This document shows, piece by piece, positions 17,633 to 25,747 of a stretch of DNA of 64,000 nt. Each line of letters starts with the position of its first letter. Within the stretch, counting starts at the first letter, position 1. The translations under genes were made by a program, and so were the position numbers. Under the pieces are notes generated by a model that was given only the letters and a program-made list of their open reading frames with translations, was not told where the DNA came from and made no database searches. Origin of the DNA: Phycisphaeraceae bacterium. Its GTDB lineage: Bacteria; Planctomycetota; Phycisphaerae; Phycisphaerales; Phycisphaeraceae. Location of the stretch: contig JANQSF010000065.1 of the NCBI GenBank assembly GCA_028284155.1, positions 1 through 64,000 on the forward strand, in the 5' to 3' direction.

Positions 17633-18874
17633 ATGGACCGAGACACAAGCCCGCACGGACGCGATCAGGCCGAGCCTTCTACCCCGGCCGATCCAACGAC
17701 ACAATCCACTGGCCCGGGGCGACTGACACGATTGCGTGAAACCGCTGCGCGGTTGCGGTCGGCCCTCTGGGTGCAGTCGCTTCAAAACAAGTGTCGGCGA
17801 CGCACGCCGGCCGGCACGATGCTGGCTTTGATCATCGGCATCGCCGTGCTGGCGCACATGGTTGGGCTGTACAACCTCGTGTCGTTCGGCGGCGAGCAGC
17901 AGCGCTGGTCAGCCACGCAGGAACAACGTGACGACCTTGTCGCTGAACTCGACGACCTGCGCACGCGGAAGGGGCAGGCCGAGGCCGACCTCGCCGTCGC
18001 ACGCTCAGCCCAGCAGCGCGAGGCGCAGCAGTTGGCTGAAGCCCGCGCGTTGGTCGAAGCGGCGATTAAGGAGCGACGCGAAGCCGATCTTGAACGGCAG
18101 ACCATCCTCGAACAGACCCGCCAACTCGGCCTGCAGAAGGCTGGGCTCGACCAGCAGCTTGCCGACCTGGGCAAGCAGGCGTCGGAACAGCGAGTGCAGT
18201 ACGGGTTGCTCGAAAAGCAGCAGACCGCGCTTGCCGAACAGGTCGCGACCGCGCGGCAGACGCTTGCGCAGCAGCAGGCCAAGGTCGAGTCGGCAGACGC
18301 TCACCTGGCGACGGTCGAGGGGAAGGTCACGAAGGCTGTCGAGCAGGTCCGCACGACGCGTGAAGCGTGGGTCAAGGTGCTGGCTGAGTTGGAGACCGCC
18401 GAAAAGGCCAAGGCTGCGGCCGAGGCGAGCCGCGCCGCCGCGACCGTCGCGCTGGCTGAGTTGAACAGGCAGTCGGAAGACCAGAACAAACGACTCGCGA
18501 CGCTGCGCAGCTCGGCCGCCGACCTGATCGCGCGGATCGAGTTGGACCAGAAACTGGCCGACAAGGCGACGCAGCAACGTGCGACTTTGCAGCAGACCAT
18601 CACCGACCTGACGCAGCAGCGCGACACGCTGACCGCGACGGTGGCAGAACGACGCGGCACGATCGCCGTGCTCGACGAGACGGCCGCGCAGAAGCAGCGC
18701 GAGCTTGACGCCATCAAGAAACAGGTCGCGGCGGAGCAAACGAAACGCGACGCGCTCAAGTCAACGGCGCCCGGCGTGACCACTCCCACAAAGACCGCGC
18801 CTTCAACGACCACGCCGGGCGACGACACAACGTCGGCCGACGCGGACAAGGCCGATGCAACAACAAACGAGTGA
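17633..18874 (+). CDS. Membrane-anchored coiled-coil protein
   Basis: A 413-residue protein. Residues 1-60 are polar with a basic patch before one transmembrane helix at about 62-83 (GTMLALIIGIAVLAHMVGLY). From about 88 to 375 the sequence is continuous coiled coil rich in Q, A, E, L and R (QEQRDDLVAELDDLRTRKGQ, QREAQQLAEARALVEAAIKE). The tail of ~40 residues is Thr/Pro/Asp rich. No enzymatic motif is seen. It lies 61 bases before the giant coiled-coil AAA+ gene, whose product has the same topology (N-terminal helix, then coiled coil). The two could interact through their rods. The general design also resembles septation or envelope-spanning proteins. Confidence 0.8.
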   Translation: MDRDTSPHGRDQAEPSTPADPTTQSTGPGRLTRLRETAARLRSALWVQSLQNKCRRRTPAGTMLALIIGIAVLAHMVGLYNLVSFGGEQQRWSATQEQRDDLVAELDDLRTRKGQAEADLAVARSAQQREAQQLAEARALVEAAIKERREADLERQTILEQTRQLGLQKAGLDQQLADLGKQASEQRVQYGLLEKQQTALAEQVATARQTLAQQQAKVESADAHLATVEGKVTKAVEQVRTTREAWVKVLAELETAEKAKAAAEASRAAATVALAELNRQSEDQNKRLATLRSSAADLIARIELDQKLADKATQQRATLQQTITDLTQQRDTLTATVAERRGTIAVLDETAAQKQRELDAIKKQVAAEQTKRDALKSTAPGVTTPTKTAPSTTTPGDDTTSADADKADATTNE

Positions 18875-18935
18875 ATCTTGAACGCTCGTGTCGGCGGCGG
18901 AGGCCGCTGTCAACAGACCCATGGAAGGGCCGCCC

Positions 18936-21900
18936 ATGCTCGCAGAGGTTCTTGCCTACCTGGCCACGCTTTCGATCACCATCGTCGCGGTTATCGCGGC
19001 GGTGTCAGCCCACCGGCGTTACCGTGCGCTAGAAGCCGAGTTGAACGAGCGGACCGATCGTCTGCCGGAAGCGACCCGGCTGGACACGCTCGGCCAGCGT
19101 GTGACGCAGGCTGAAACCCGCGCCGCTGAGTTGACCGAGGAGACAGCCCAACTCGAATCGAAGCGCGAGGCGTTGCGCGACGAACACGCCCGGCTGCGCG
19201 GCGAATTGGCCGACGCGACGCAGATTATTCATCGCAAAGAAGACGCCGAGCGTTGGTTGGCCGACCGTCAAGAACAGTTGCAGTCGGTCGATCGCGACAG
19301 GCGGTCGCAGCAGGAATTGCGTGTTTCGATCGACGAGTTGAACCGTGAGATCGCCGCGCTGCGTGAGCAACAGCAGGCGTTGGAGGACGAGACGCTCGCA
19401 CACCGTCGCGACCGCGACGCCGCCCGCGACCAGTTGGCGGCGCTGTCGGCCGAGTTGGCTGAGCAGAACCAGGCGATGAAAGACTGCCGCGTGACCTGTG
19501 AGCAGTTGACCTCCCGCCGCGCGGCGCTCAAGAGCGAGGTTGCCGAGTTCGACCAGTTGGCTGAGCGTCAACGCGAGCTGCGCAACGACCTGGCTGCGCT
19601 GAGCGACCAGCGGGCCAAGCTCGCGGCCGAGACGACGGCCACGCGTGAGCACCGCGACCAGGCGTTGCGCGAGTTGGACAGGACCGAAGACCAGGTCCGC
19701 CAGCAGCGCGACGCATTGCGCACCGTGTCAGCCGAGCACGAGACACTGGACAAGGCGCGTGCGGCGCTCAAGGCGAAGGTCGCGCAGTACGGCGCTTTGG
19801 TCAAAGAGCAGGAATTGCTCAAGCGTGATATCGACACGCTGCACGACAAGCGCATGGAAGCCGAGTCGGCGTTGGCCGAGGTGGGGCGGCAGCGCGACGA
19901 GGCTCGCGAAGCGGGCGAAGCCGCACGCAACGAGTACGCCGACACGACGCAAAAGGTCGAGGCGTTGCAGAAGACGCTTGCGGCGCTCGAGTCACGACGG
20001 GCTGAACTGGGCCCGCGCGTGGCCGAGATGCAGACCTTGGCGGCGCAACGCGACGAGTTGAACCAGCACGTCGAACAGTTGCGCACGGAACACGCGCAGG
20101 CCAGCGACGAGGCGGCTGCCGCGCAGGCGGCGCACCAGCGTGAGTCGCGGGCGCTAGCCGAGGTCGAGCAATCGATCCAGCAGCGCAACGCCGCGGCCGA
20201 GTCGTTGGCGGCGACGCTGGCGGAACTCGAATCGAAGCGGGCCGAGCTCGCGCCCCGCGTGGCCGAGATGCAGACGTTCGCCGCGCAACGCGATGAGTTG
20301 GCCGAGCAGGTCAATGCGCTGCACGCCGAGCACGCCAAGCTGCTCAAGGCCGCCGCGTCGACGCAGGCCGCCCGCGATCGCAACGCGACCGCGTTGGCAG
20401 AAGTCGAGCAGAAGCTTTCGACTCAGACGCAGTCGCTCAAGGACGTGCACCACGCGTTCGAGACGCTCGACGCCCGTCGGGCCGCGCTCAACACCGAGGT
20501 GGCGGAGATGGAGGCGACCGCCCGCAAGTACCGCGACCTGCGTCAGGCCGTGGACGAGCTGTCTGCTAAGCGATCCGAGTTGGCCGAGCAGACCGCCGCG
20601 GCCACGGCCGAGCACGAGGCGTTGGCCGACCGGTTGAGCGAGTTGCGCCGCGAGGTCGACGCGCGTGCGACGGCCCGCGACGAATTGAAGCAGGCATGTG
20701 AGTCGCTGCAGCAGCGGCGCAACACGCTGCACGACGAGGTTTCGCAGCTCGAACCGATGGCCGAGCAGCAACGCGAGTTGGAAGAAGACGTCGAACGGCT
20801 GCGTTCGACCTGCGTCGAGTTGACGCACGAGGCGGAGGCCGCGCGGCTCCGCAGCGGCGAGGCGGCTGAGCAGTTGCGTCGCGTTTCTGAGGCATTGTCC
20901 GCCCGGCAGGCCGAGTTGACAGAACTGCGCAACGAATGCGACCAGCACGAGGCGCGACGCGCCGGCCTGCGGACAGAGGTCGCGGAACTGGACACGGTCG
21001 CGGCCGAGCAGCGCGAGCTCAAAGTCAGCGTCGAATCGCTGTCACAACGCAAGATCGAGTTGGACGAAACGCTCGTCGCAACAACGGGCAAACTCGACCG
21101 GGTGAACGAGCAGCTTGAGCCGGTCGCCGACGAGTTGGCTGAGAAGACCCGTCTGCTCAGCGAGGTGCGTGCGTCGTACGAAACACTTGAAGCCAAGCGG
21201 GCCGGCCTGCGGACGGAGGTCGCAGAACTCGAGGCGCTGGCGCAGCAGCAGCGCGAATTGAAAGTGCAGGTCGAATCGCTGACGGAGCGTCATGCGGTCT
21301 TGACCCGCGACACGGCCGAGGCTGAGGGCGAGCACGTGACGGCGGCTGAGTCGTTGACGACCGTCCGCGGCGAGTTGGCGGAACGGTCGGTCGTGCTGCG
21401 CGACACGCGGCAGACCTGCGACGAGTTGGAAGCCAAGCGGGCCGCGTTGTCGATCGAGGTCGCGGAACTCGAGGCGCTGTCGACGAAGCAGCAGCAGTTG
21501 AGCGTCAAGGTCGAAGCGCTGGCCCGCCGACGCGACGCCTTGGAAACCGAGTCGGCCGCGGTCGAGTCGAAGCTGGATCAAAACCGTGAGGCGTTGACCG
21601 AGTTGGAATCGACCCTGACGGACAAGCGGCAAGCGTTTGACGATGCCGAGTCGATGCTGGTCTCCGTCACGGCTGAGCACGCCGACCTGACGCCGCGCGT
21701 CGCCGAGATGCGGTCGTTGACCGAGCGGTTCGACGAGTTGTCGTCGCAGGTCCGCGACCTGTCGGGCGAGCAGGCTTCGCTGAACGAGAAGACGATGGCC
21801 GCGCAGGCGCGACACGCCGCGGCGACGGACGAACTGCAACAGGTCTCGACTGAGTTGGCGCAGCGTGAGTCGGCGTTGGCGACCGTCCGTCAGACCGTCG

Positions 21901-23915
21901 ACGAACTGACGGCCCGCGAGTCGGCGCTTCGGCCGCAGGTCACGGAGTTGGAGTCGTTGGCGGAGCGTCAACGCGACCTGACGCAGCAGGTCGCGACGCT
22001 TGGCGACGAGATGCGCAGCCTCGACGCGCGGGTGAAGGCCGCGCGGGCCGACATCGAACAGAAGTCGGACGCGCTGGAACGGCTCACCGCGCAGGTGGAC
22101 GACGCGACGCAGCGTTCGACGCACCTGCGCGACGAGGTGGACGGCCTGACCGACCGTCGGTCGCAACTCAAGAGCGAGGTCGGCGACCTGGAGGCGATGT
22201 CCACGCAGTACAAGCAGATCAAGGGCGAGGTGGACGAGTTGGAAACCCGCCGGGCCAAACTCAAGCAGGAAGTCGGCGCGACCGAGTTCTCGCAGAGCAA
22301 GTCGAGCGAGCAGTTGTCGACGGTAACGCGCACGCTGACCGACCAGCAGCAACTGCTGGACAAGCTGCGGGCCGAGCACGCGGCGCTCGAGCAGCAACGC
22401 GCGCACCTGGAGGCGAAGGTCGCCGAGTTGACGACGTTGGCCGAGACACGCGACGAGCGGGCACGCGATATCAGCGAGCACCTGGAAGACGTGCGTAGCG
22501 AGTTGATCGAACGCAGCAATGCGCTCGACTCGGTGCGCAAGCGACATAGCGACCTGAGCGAAGAGGTGGCCGGCCTTTCGTCGCGCAAGGATCAGGTCGA
22601 ACAGACGCTCGACACGGTCAAGGAGACGCTCAAGGAGATGCGGTTGCAGGCGGGCTACCGCGGCAACAACGCCGGGCCGTTGTCGGAGCTTTGGCGACCG
22701 GCCCTCATCAAGAGCGAGTTCACCGGTCAGCGCAGCGACGACGAGCAGGCGTGTATCGACAAGGCGCAGTCCTACCTCGAATCGCAGGGCTACCGCTACC
22801 CCGAGCGCGTGCTGCACGCGTTCCATACGTCGCTGAAGGTGGCCGACGTCTGCCCGCTGGTCGTGCTGTCGGGCATCAGCGGGACGGGCAAGAGCGAGCT
22901 GGCCCGCCGGTACGCCGAGGGCATGGGCATGCACTTCCTGAACCTGCCCGTTCAGCCGCGCTGGGACTCGCCTCAGGACATGTTCGGCTTCTTCAATTAC
23001 ATCGAGAACCAGTACCGCGCGACCGAGTTGGCCCGCGCGCTCGTTCAGATGGACCCGTTCGCCAACGAGCCGGACCGCGGCTGGCAGCCGCCGGAAGACT
23101 GGCGTGAGTCGGTCAGCGACCGGATGTTGCTCGTCCTGCTGGACGAGATGAACCTGGCCCGGGTCGAGTACTACTTCAGCGAGTTCCTCTCGCGGCTCGA
23201 ACTGCGCCGCGGCGTGGACAAGTCCAACCCGGCCGACCGACGCAAGGCCGAGATCTCGTTGGAGATCGGCCAACACGGCGCGGGCGACCCGACGCTGCGG
23301 TTGTTCGTCGACACGAACGTCATGTTCGTCGGTACGGTCAACGAAGACGAAACGACTCAGACGCTGTCGGACAAAGTGATCGATCGTTCGAACGTCATCA
23401 CGTTCGGCAAGCCGCCGGAACTCGCGCACCTGCGTGGCGGGTCGAATGGGAACGGCAAGACGAACGGTCGGCCGAAGCACGCGTTGCCGTTCGCTCATTG
23501 GCAGCAGTGGGTGCGCAGCGACAACGACCTGACGCCGGGCGACAGCCAGCAGGTTGACCGCTGGGTTGCGAAGCTCAACGACGCGATGGCGTTGATCCGC
23601 AAGCCGTTTGCGTACCGCACGCACCTGGCCATGCGGTCGTATGCGGCCAACTACCCGCTGGCGGGCGAGTTCGGCCTGCGTTGTGCGATGGCCGACCAGG
23701 TCGAACAGAAGATCATGCCCAAGTTCCGCGGGCTCGACCCGAACGACGAGCCGGTGAGCAAGGCGTTGGACCGCGTGCTGGGCATGGTGGACGAGTGGGA
23801 AGACGTCGCGCTGATGCAGGCGATCGAGCAGAGCCGGCGGGAGGGCATGCGCGAGCACCAGTTCACATTCCAGCACGCCGACCGACTCGACGCGGTTGAG
23901 GAGGCCGCGCTATGA
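18936..23915 (+). CDS. Giant membrane-anchored coiled-coil protein with McrB-like AAA+ domain
   Basis: About 1659 residues. A transmembrane helix at roughly 4-25 (LAYLATLSITIVAVIAAVSA) is followed by coiled coil from 30 to about 1235 and an AAA+ domain to the end. Walker A GISGTGKS starts at residue 1313, Walker B is LLVLLDEMN (Asp1403, Glu1404), and the sensor region is FVGTVNEDETTQ (Asn1469) followed by SDKVIDR, the McrB/dynein-related subgroup pattern. Residues 195-1234 are thirteen 80-residue repeats. The ATG at 18936 is chosen for its GGAAGGG six bases upstream; a GTG at 18888 and an ATG at 18921 are alternatives. The stop overlaps the next start (ATGA). McrB proteins are GTP/ATP-driven motors for a McrC partner; the target here is unknown. 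Confidence 0.88.
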   Translation: MLAEVLAYLATLSITIVAVIAAVSAHRRYRALEAELNERTDRLPEATRLDTLGQRVTQAETRAAELTEETAQLESKREALRDEHARLRGELADATQIIHRKEDAERWLADRQEQLQSVDRDRRSQQELRVSIDELNREIAALREQQQALEDETLAHRRDRDAARDQLAALSAELAEQNQAMKDCRVTCEQLTSRRAALKSEVAEFDQLAERQRELRNDLAALSDQRAKLAAETTATREHRDQALRELDRTEDQVRQQRDALRTVSAEHETLDKARAALKAKVAQYGALVKEQELLKRDIDTLHDKRMEAESALAEVGRQRDEAREAGEAARNEYADTTQKVEALQKTLAALESRRAELGPRVAEMQTLAAQRDELNQHVEQLRTEHAQASDEAAAAQAAHQRESRALAEVEQSIQQRNAAAESLAATLAELESKRAELAPRVAEMQTFAAQRDELAEQVNALHAEHAKLLKAAASTQAARDRNATALAEVEQKLSTQTQSLKDVHHAFETLDARRAALNTEVAEMEATARKYRDLRQAVDELSAKRSELAEQTAAATAEHEALADRLSELRREVDARATARDELKQACESLQQRRNTLHDEVSQLEPMAEQQRELEEDVERLRSTCVELTHEAEAARLRSGEAAEQLRRVSEALSARQAELTELRNECDQHEARRAGLRTEVAELDTVAAEQRELKVSVESLSQRKIELDETLVATTGKLDRVNEQLEPVADELAEKTRLLSEVRASYETLEAKRAGLRTEVAELEALAQQQRELKVQVESLTERHAVLTRDTAEAEGEHVTAAESLTTVRGELAERSVVLRDTRQTCDELEAKRAALSIEVAELEALSTKQQQLSVKVEALARRRDALETESAAVESKLDQNREALTELESTLTDKRQAFDDAESMLVSVTAEHADLTPRVAEMRSLTERFDELSSQVRDLSGEQASLNEKTMAAQARHAAATDELQQVSTELAQRESALATVRQTVDELTARESALRPQVTELESLAERQRDLTQQVATLGDEMRSLDARVKAARADIEQKSDALERLTAQVDDATQRSTHLRDEVDGLTDRRSQLKSEVGDLEAMSTQYKQIKGEVDELETRRAKLKQEVGATEFSQSKSSEQLSTVTRTLTDQQQLLDKLRAEHAALEQQRAHLEAKVAELTTLAETRDERARDISEHLEDVRSELIERSNALDSVRKRHSDLSEEVAGLSSRKDQVEQTLDTVKETLKEMRLQAGYRGNNAGPLSELWRPALIKSEFTGQRSDDEQACIDKAQSYLESQGYRYPERVLHAFHTSLKVADVCPLVVLSGISGTGKSELARRYAEGMGMHFLNLPVQPRWDSPQDMFGFFNYIENQYRATELARALVQMDPFANEPDRGWQPPEDWRESVSDRMLLVLLDEMNLARVEYYFSEFLSRLELRRGVDKSNPADRRKAEISLEIGQHGAGDPTLRLFVDTNVMFVGTVNEDETTQTLSDKVIDRSNVITFGKPPELAHLRGGSNGNGKTNGRPKHALPFAHWQQWVRSDNDLTPGDSQQVDRWVAKLNDAMALIRKPFAYRTHLAMRSYAANYPLAGEFGLRCAMADQVEQKIMPKFRGLDPNDEPVSKALDRVLGMVDEWEDVALMQAIEQSRREGMREHQFTFQHADRLDAVEEAAL
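19518..22637 (+). repeat. Thirteen tandem 240-bp coding repeats (80 residues each)
   Basis: Each unit opens with a segment like RAALxxEVAELExLAxxQRELxxxVExL and has exactly 80 codons. I counted the units one by one, and the arithmetic closes: 13 x 240 = 3120 bases, from the Arg codon at 19518 to the Met codon at 22638. Unit openings include RAALKSEVAE, RAELGPRVAE, RAELAPRVAE, RAGLRTEVAE (twice), RAALSIEVAE, ESALRPQVTE and RAHLEAKVAE. Middle parts are divergent, so the copies are old. No unit is lengthened or shortened. An incomplete related unit precedes the first repeat, offset by one heptad. Confidence 0.93.
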
Positions 23916-25747
23916 CCGCCGTTCCGACGACTCGTCCAAAGCTGCGGGCCGCGCCGCGCTCGGCCGCGAAGCCCGCCGCGCGCGGCACGGGGCCGCAGGT
24001 CGCCAAGGCCGGCGTTGTTCAGCCCTGGGCGACGTCGTCGGGTGTGCCCGAGGGCGCGTCGCTCAAGGCGCGCGGCGGTCGGCCTTGCCTCATGACGCCG
24101 ATGTCGGTCGACGCGGTCATGATCGCCGACACGGGCGAGTGGCTGCCGGACGTCGGTCAATGGACCGACGACCGCCGGCTGACCTGGCGGAAGTTCGAGC
24201 TGCCCGCGCCGACGCGCGAGGGCGAGCTTGGCTCGGTGGACGAGCGCATCCATGTGCGTCTTTACAGCGACGGGCGGGCCCGCGGTGTGGTGAGTGTGTC
24301 GCTCGAAGGCGCGCTGCCGCGGTTGCGTCGGCCGGCGACGGATACGCGTCTATTTGAGGAACACGATTCGTCCGACCTGCATGATCTGGCGCGGAAGCAG
24401 GGCTCGTCGCCCGCGCCGGCGTTGCCTTCGAGGTGGGGGCGGGCCGCGGCGCTGGCGCACCGGATGGTCGATCGGCACATTGAGTTGGTCACTCGGTTGA
24501 CCGAGTCGGCCGGCCGCGAGGCGGGGTCGTTTCACGACGGGCCGGGCGGTGGTTTGCCGGTCTGGCCGTTGGAGGCCGTGCTCGATACGTGGGCGAAAGT
24601 TGACTTGGCGGACAACGCGCGCCGCCCGTTGATCGTGCACATGGCCCGCACACTGCCGGCCGTCCTCAGCGACGTGTGCATGCACCCGCGCAAAGTGTTG
24701 GCGCGCGAGCGCCGGCTGCAAGACGCCGGGCAGATCAGCGAGGTCGATGCGGATTGTCTGCGTTGGTTGGCACGCCAACCGGGGCGGACGGTGGCTGAGA
24801 AGTCGGGCGTCAAGCAACGCGCGATGGGCATCGCCCGCGTCGAGAATGCTGACACGCTTGAGAACCGACTTGTCCGCGACCTGTTGCGGCGGGCGATGAC
24901 GGCCTGCCGCCGGTATCTGGACGACCACGGCACGATCAGCCCGCCTGACGATGTCGCCGACGTCGAACGGTTTCAGGCGACGATCGGTCGGCTGTGGCAG
25001 ACATCGCCGATCGCGTCGGTCGGCCAACTCACCGGCGTGCCGCGGCCTAATCACGCGCTGCAACACGACCGTCGTTACCACACGCTCTGGAAGGCGTACG
25101 TCCAGTTGCTCCGCCAGCAGGTCGAACAGGACCAGGCCTGGCGGTGGCGTCACCGCATCTGGGCGGAGGCGTGCGGCCTGGCGCTGCTTGGCGCACTGAA
25201 GCAGGCCGCGCCGGGCGTGCCAAGAGCGTCAGCCTTGCAGTCGGACGTGTTGCTGCGCAACGGTCAGGTATGCGGTCGATTCATCGACGAGCGCAGCGGC
25301 ATCGGGCGGTTCGACGTGATCCACGGCGAAACGGCGTCGACGATTCAACTGTTGCGGGGCGATGAAATCTCCGCGTACCGCGCGGTCGCGCCGTTTCCGG
25401 ATCAACTTTCGAGCATGTGTCCGGACGCCGTGCTGGTCTGTCGCGATGCGCCCTGGCCGGACAAACCGGCACGCCATGTGCTGGGCATCTGGACGGCGCT
25501 CGACTTTGATTTGGAAGGCGACGGTATGGCCGAGCGGGCTGAGCGTATCGACGCCGGGATGCGCGCGATCCGGTCGGCCGGCAACCTCACCGGCCTGTTG
25601 CTGCAACCGACGTTGTCCGATTCGGCTGAACCGGTTCGGCGAGGCAAACGGGTCGGGACTTGCCAGGCCATCCGACTAACCCTGCCGTTGCAGCCGCACG
25701 CCAAGGCGCTCGGGTCGTTCCTGATGAAAGAGTTGGAACTGGTTTGA
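23912..25747 (+). CDS. DUF2357 domain protein (McrC-like partner) with degenerate nuclease motif
   Basis: A 611-residue protein whose start overlaps the AAA+ stop by four bases. The N-terminal ~100 residues are basic and low complexity. The DUF2357 hallmark is at about 300-330: KQRAMGIARVENADTLENRLVRDLLRR, with the ENR at 317-319. DUF2357 proteins pair with McrB-like ATPases (LlaJI-type and McrBC-like systems) and usually end in a PD-(D/E)xK nuclease. Here the C-terminal region has CPDAVLV (Asp505), but the following acidic-x-Lys segment reads ALDFDLEG (Asp531-Phe-Asp533), with no lysine. It may therefore be a non-cleaving effector or adaptor. Family assignment is by motif only. Confidence 0.72.
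   Translation: MTAVPTTRPKLRAAPRSAAKPAARGTGPQVAKAGVVQPWATSSGVPEGASLKARGGRPCLMTPMSVDAVMIADTGEWLPDVGQWTDDRRLTWRKFELPAPTREGELGSVDERIHVRLYSDGRARGVVSVSLEGALPRLRRPATDTRLFEEHDSSDLHDLARKQGSSPAPALPSRWGRAAALAHRMVDRHIELVTRLTESAGREAGSFHDGPGGGLPVWPLEAVLDTWAKVDLADNARRPLIVHMARTLPAVLSDVCMHPRKVLARERRLQDAGQISEVDADCLRWLARQPGRTVAEKSGVKQRAMGIARVENADTLENRLVRDLLRRAMTACRRYLDDHGTISPPDDVADVERFQATIGRLWQTSPIASVGQLTGVPRPNHALQHDRRYHTLWKAYVQLLRQQVEQDQAWRWRHRIWAEACGLALLGALKQAAPGVPRASALQSDVLLRNGQVCGRFIDERSGIGRFDVIHGETASTIQLLRGDEISAYRAVAPFPDQLSSMCPDAVLVCRDAPWPDKPARHVLGIWTALDFDLEGDGMAERAERIDAGMRAIRSAGNLTGLLLQPTLSDSAEPVRRGKRVGTCQAIRLTLPLQPHAKALGSFLMKELELV

Noticed and set aside
19518..22637. Tandem 240-base repeats considered as a CRISPR or satellite array
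   Set aside because: Units are in frame, divergent in sequence and encode a continuous coiled coil; there are no short identical repeats with unique spacers.
21042..23876. A 944-codon open frame antisense to the giant coiled-coil gene
   Set aside because: It mirrors the repetitive high-GC codons of the real gene, has no family similarity, and the plus strand encodes clear coiled-coil and AAA+ motifs.
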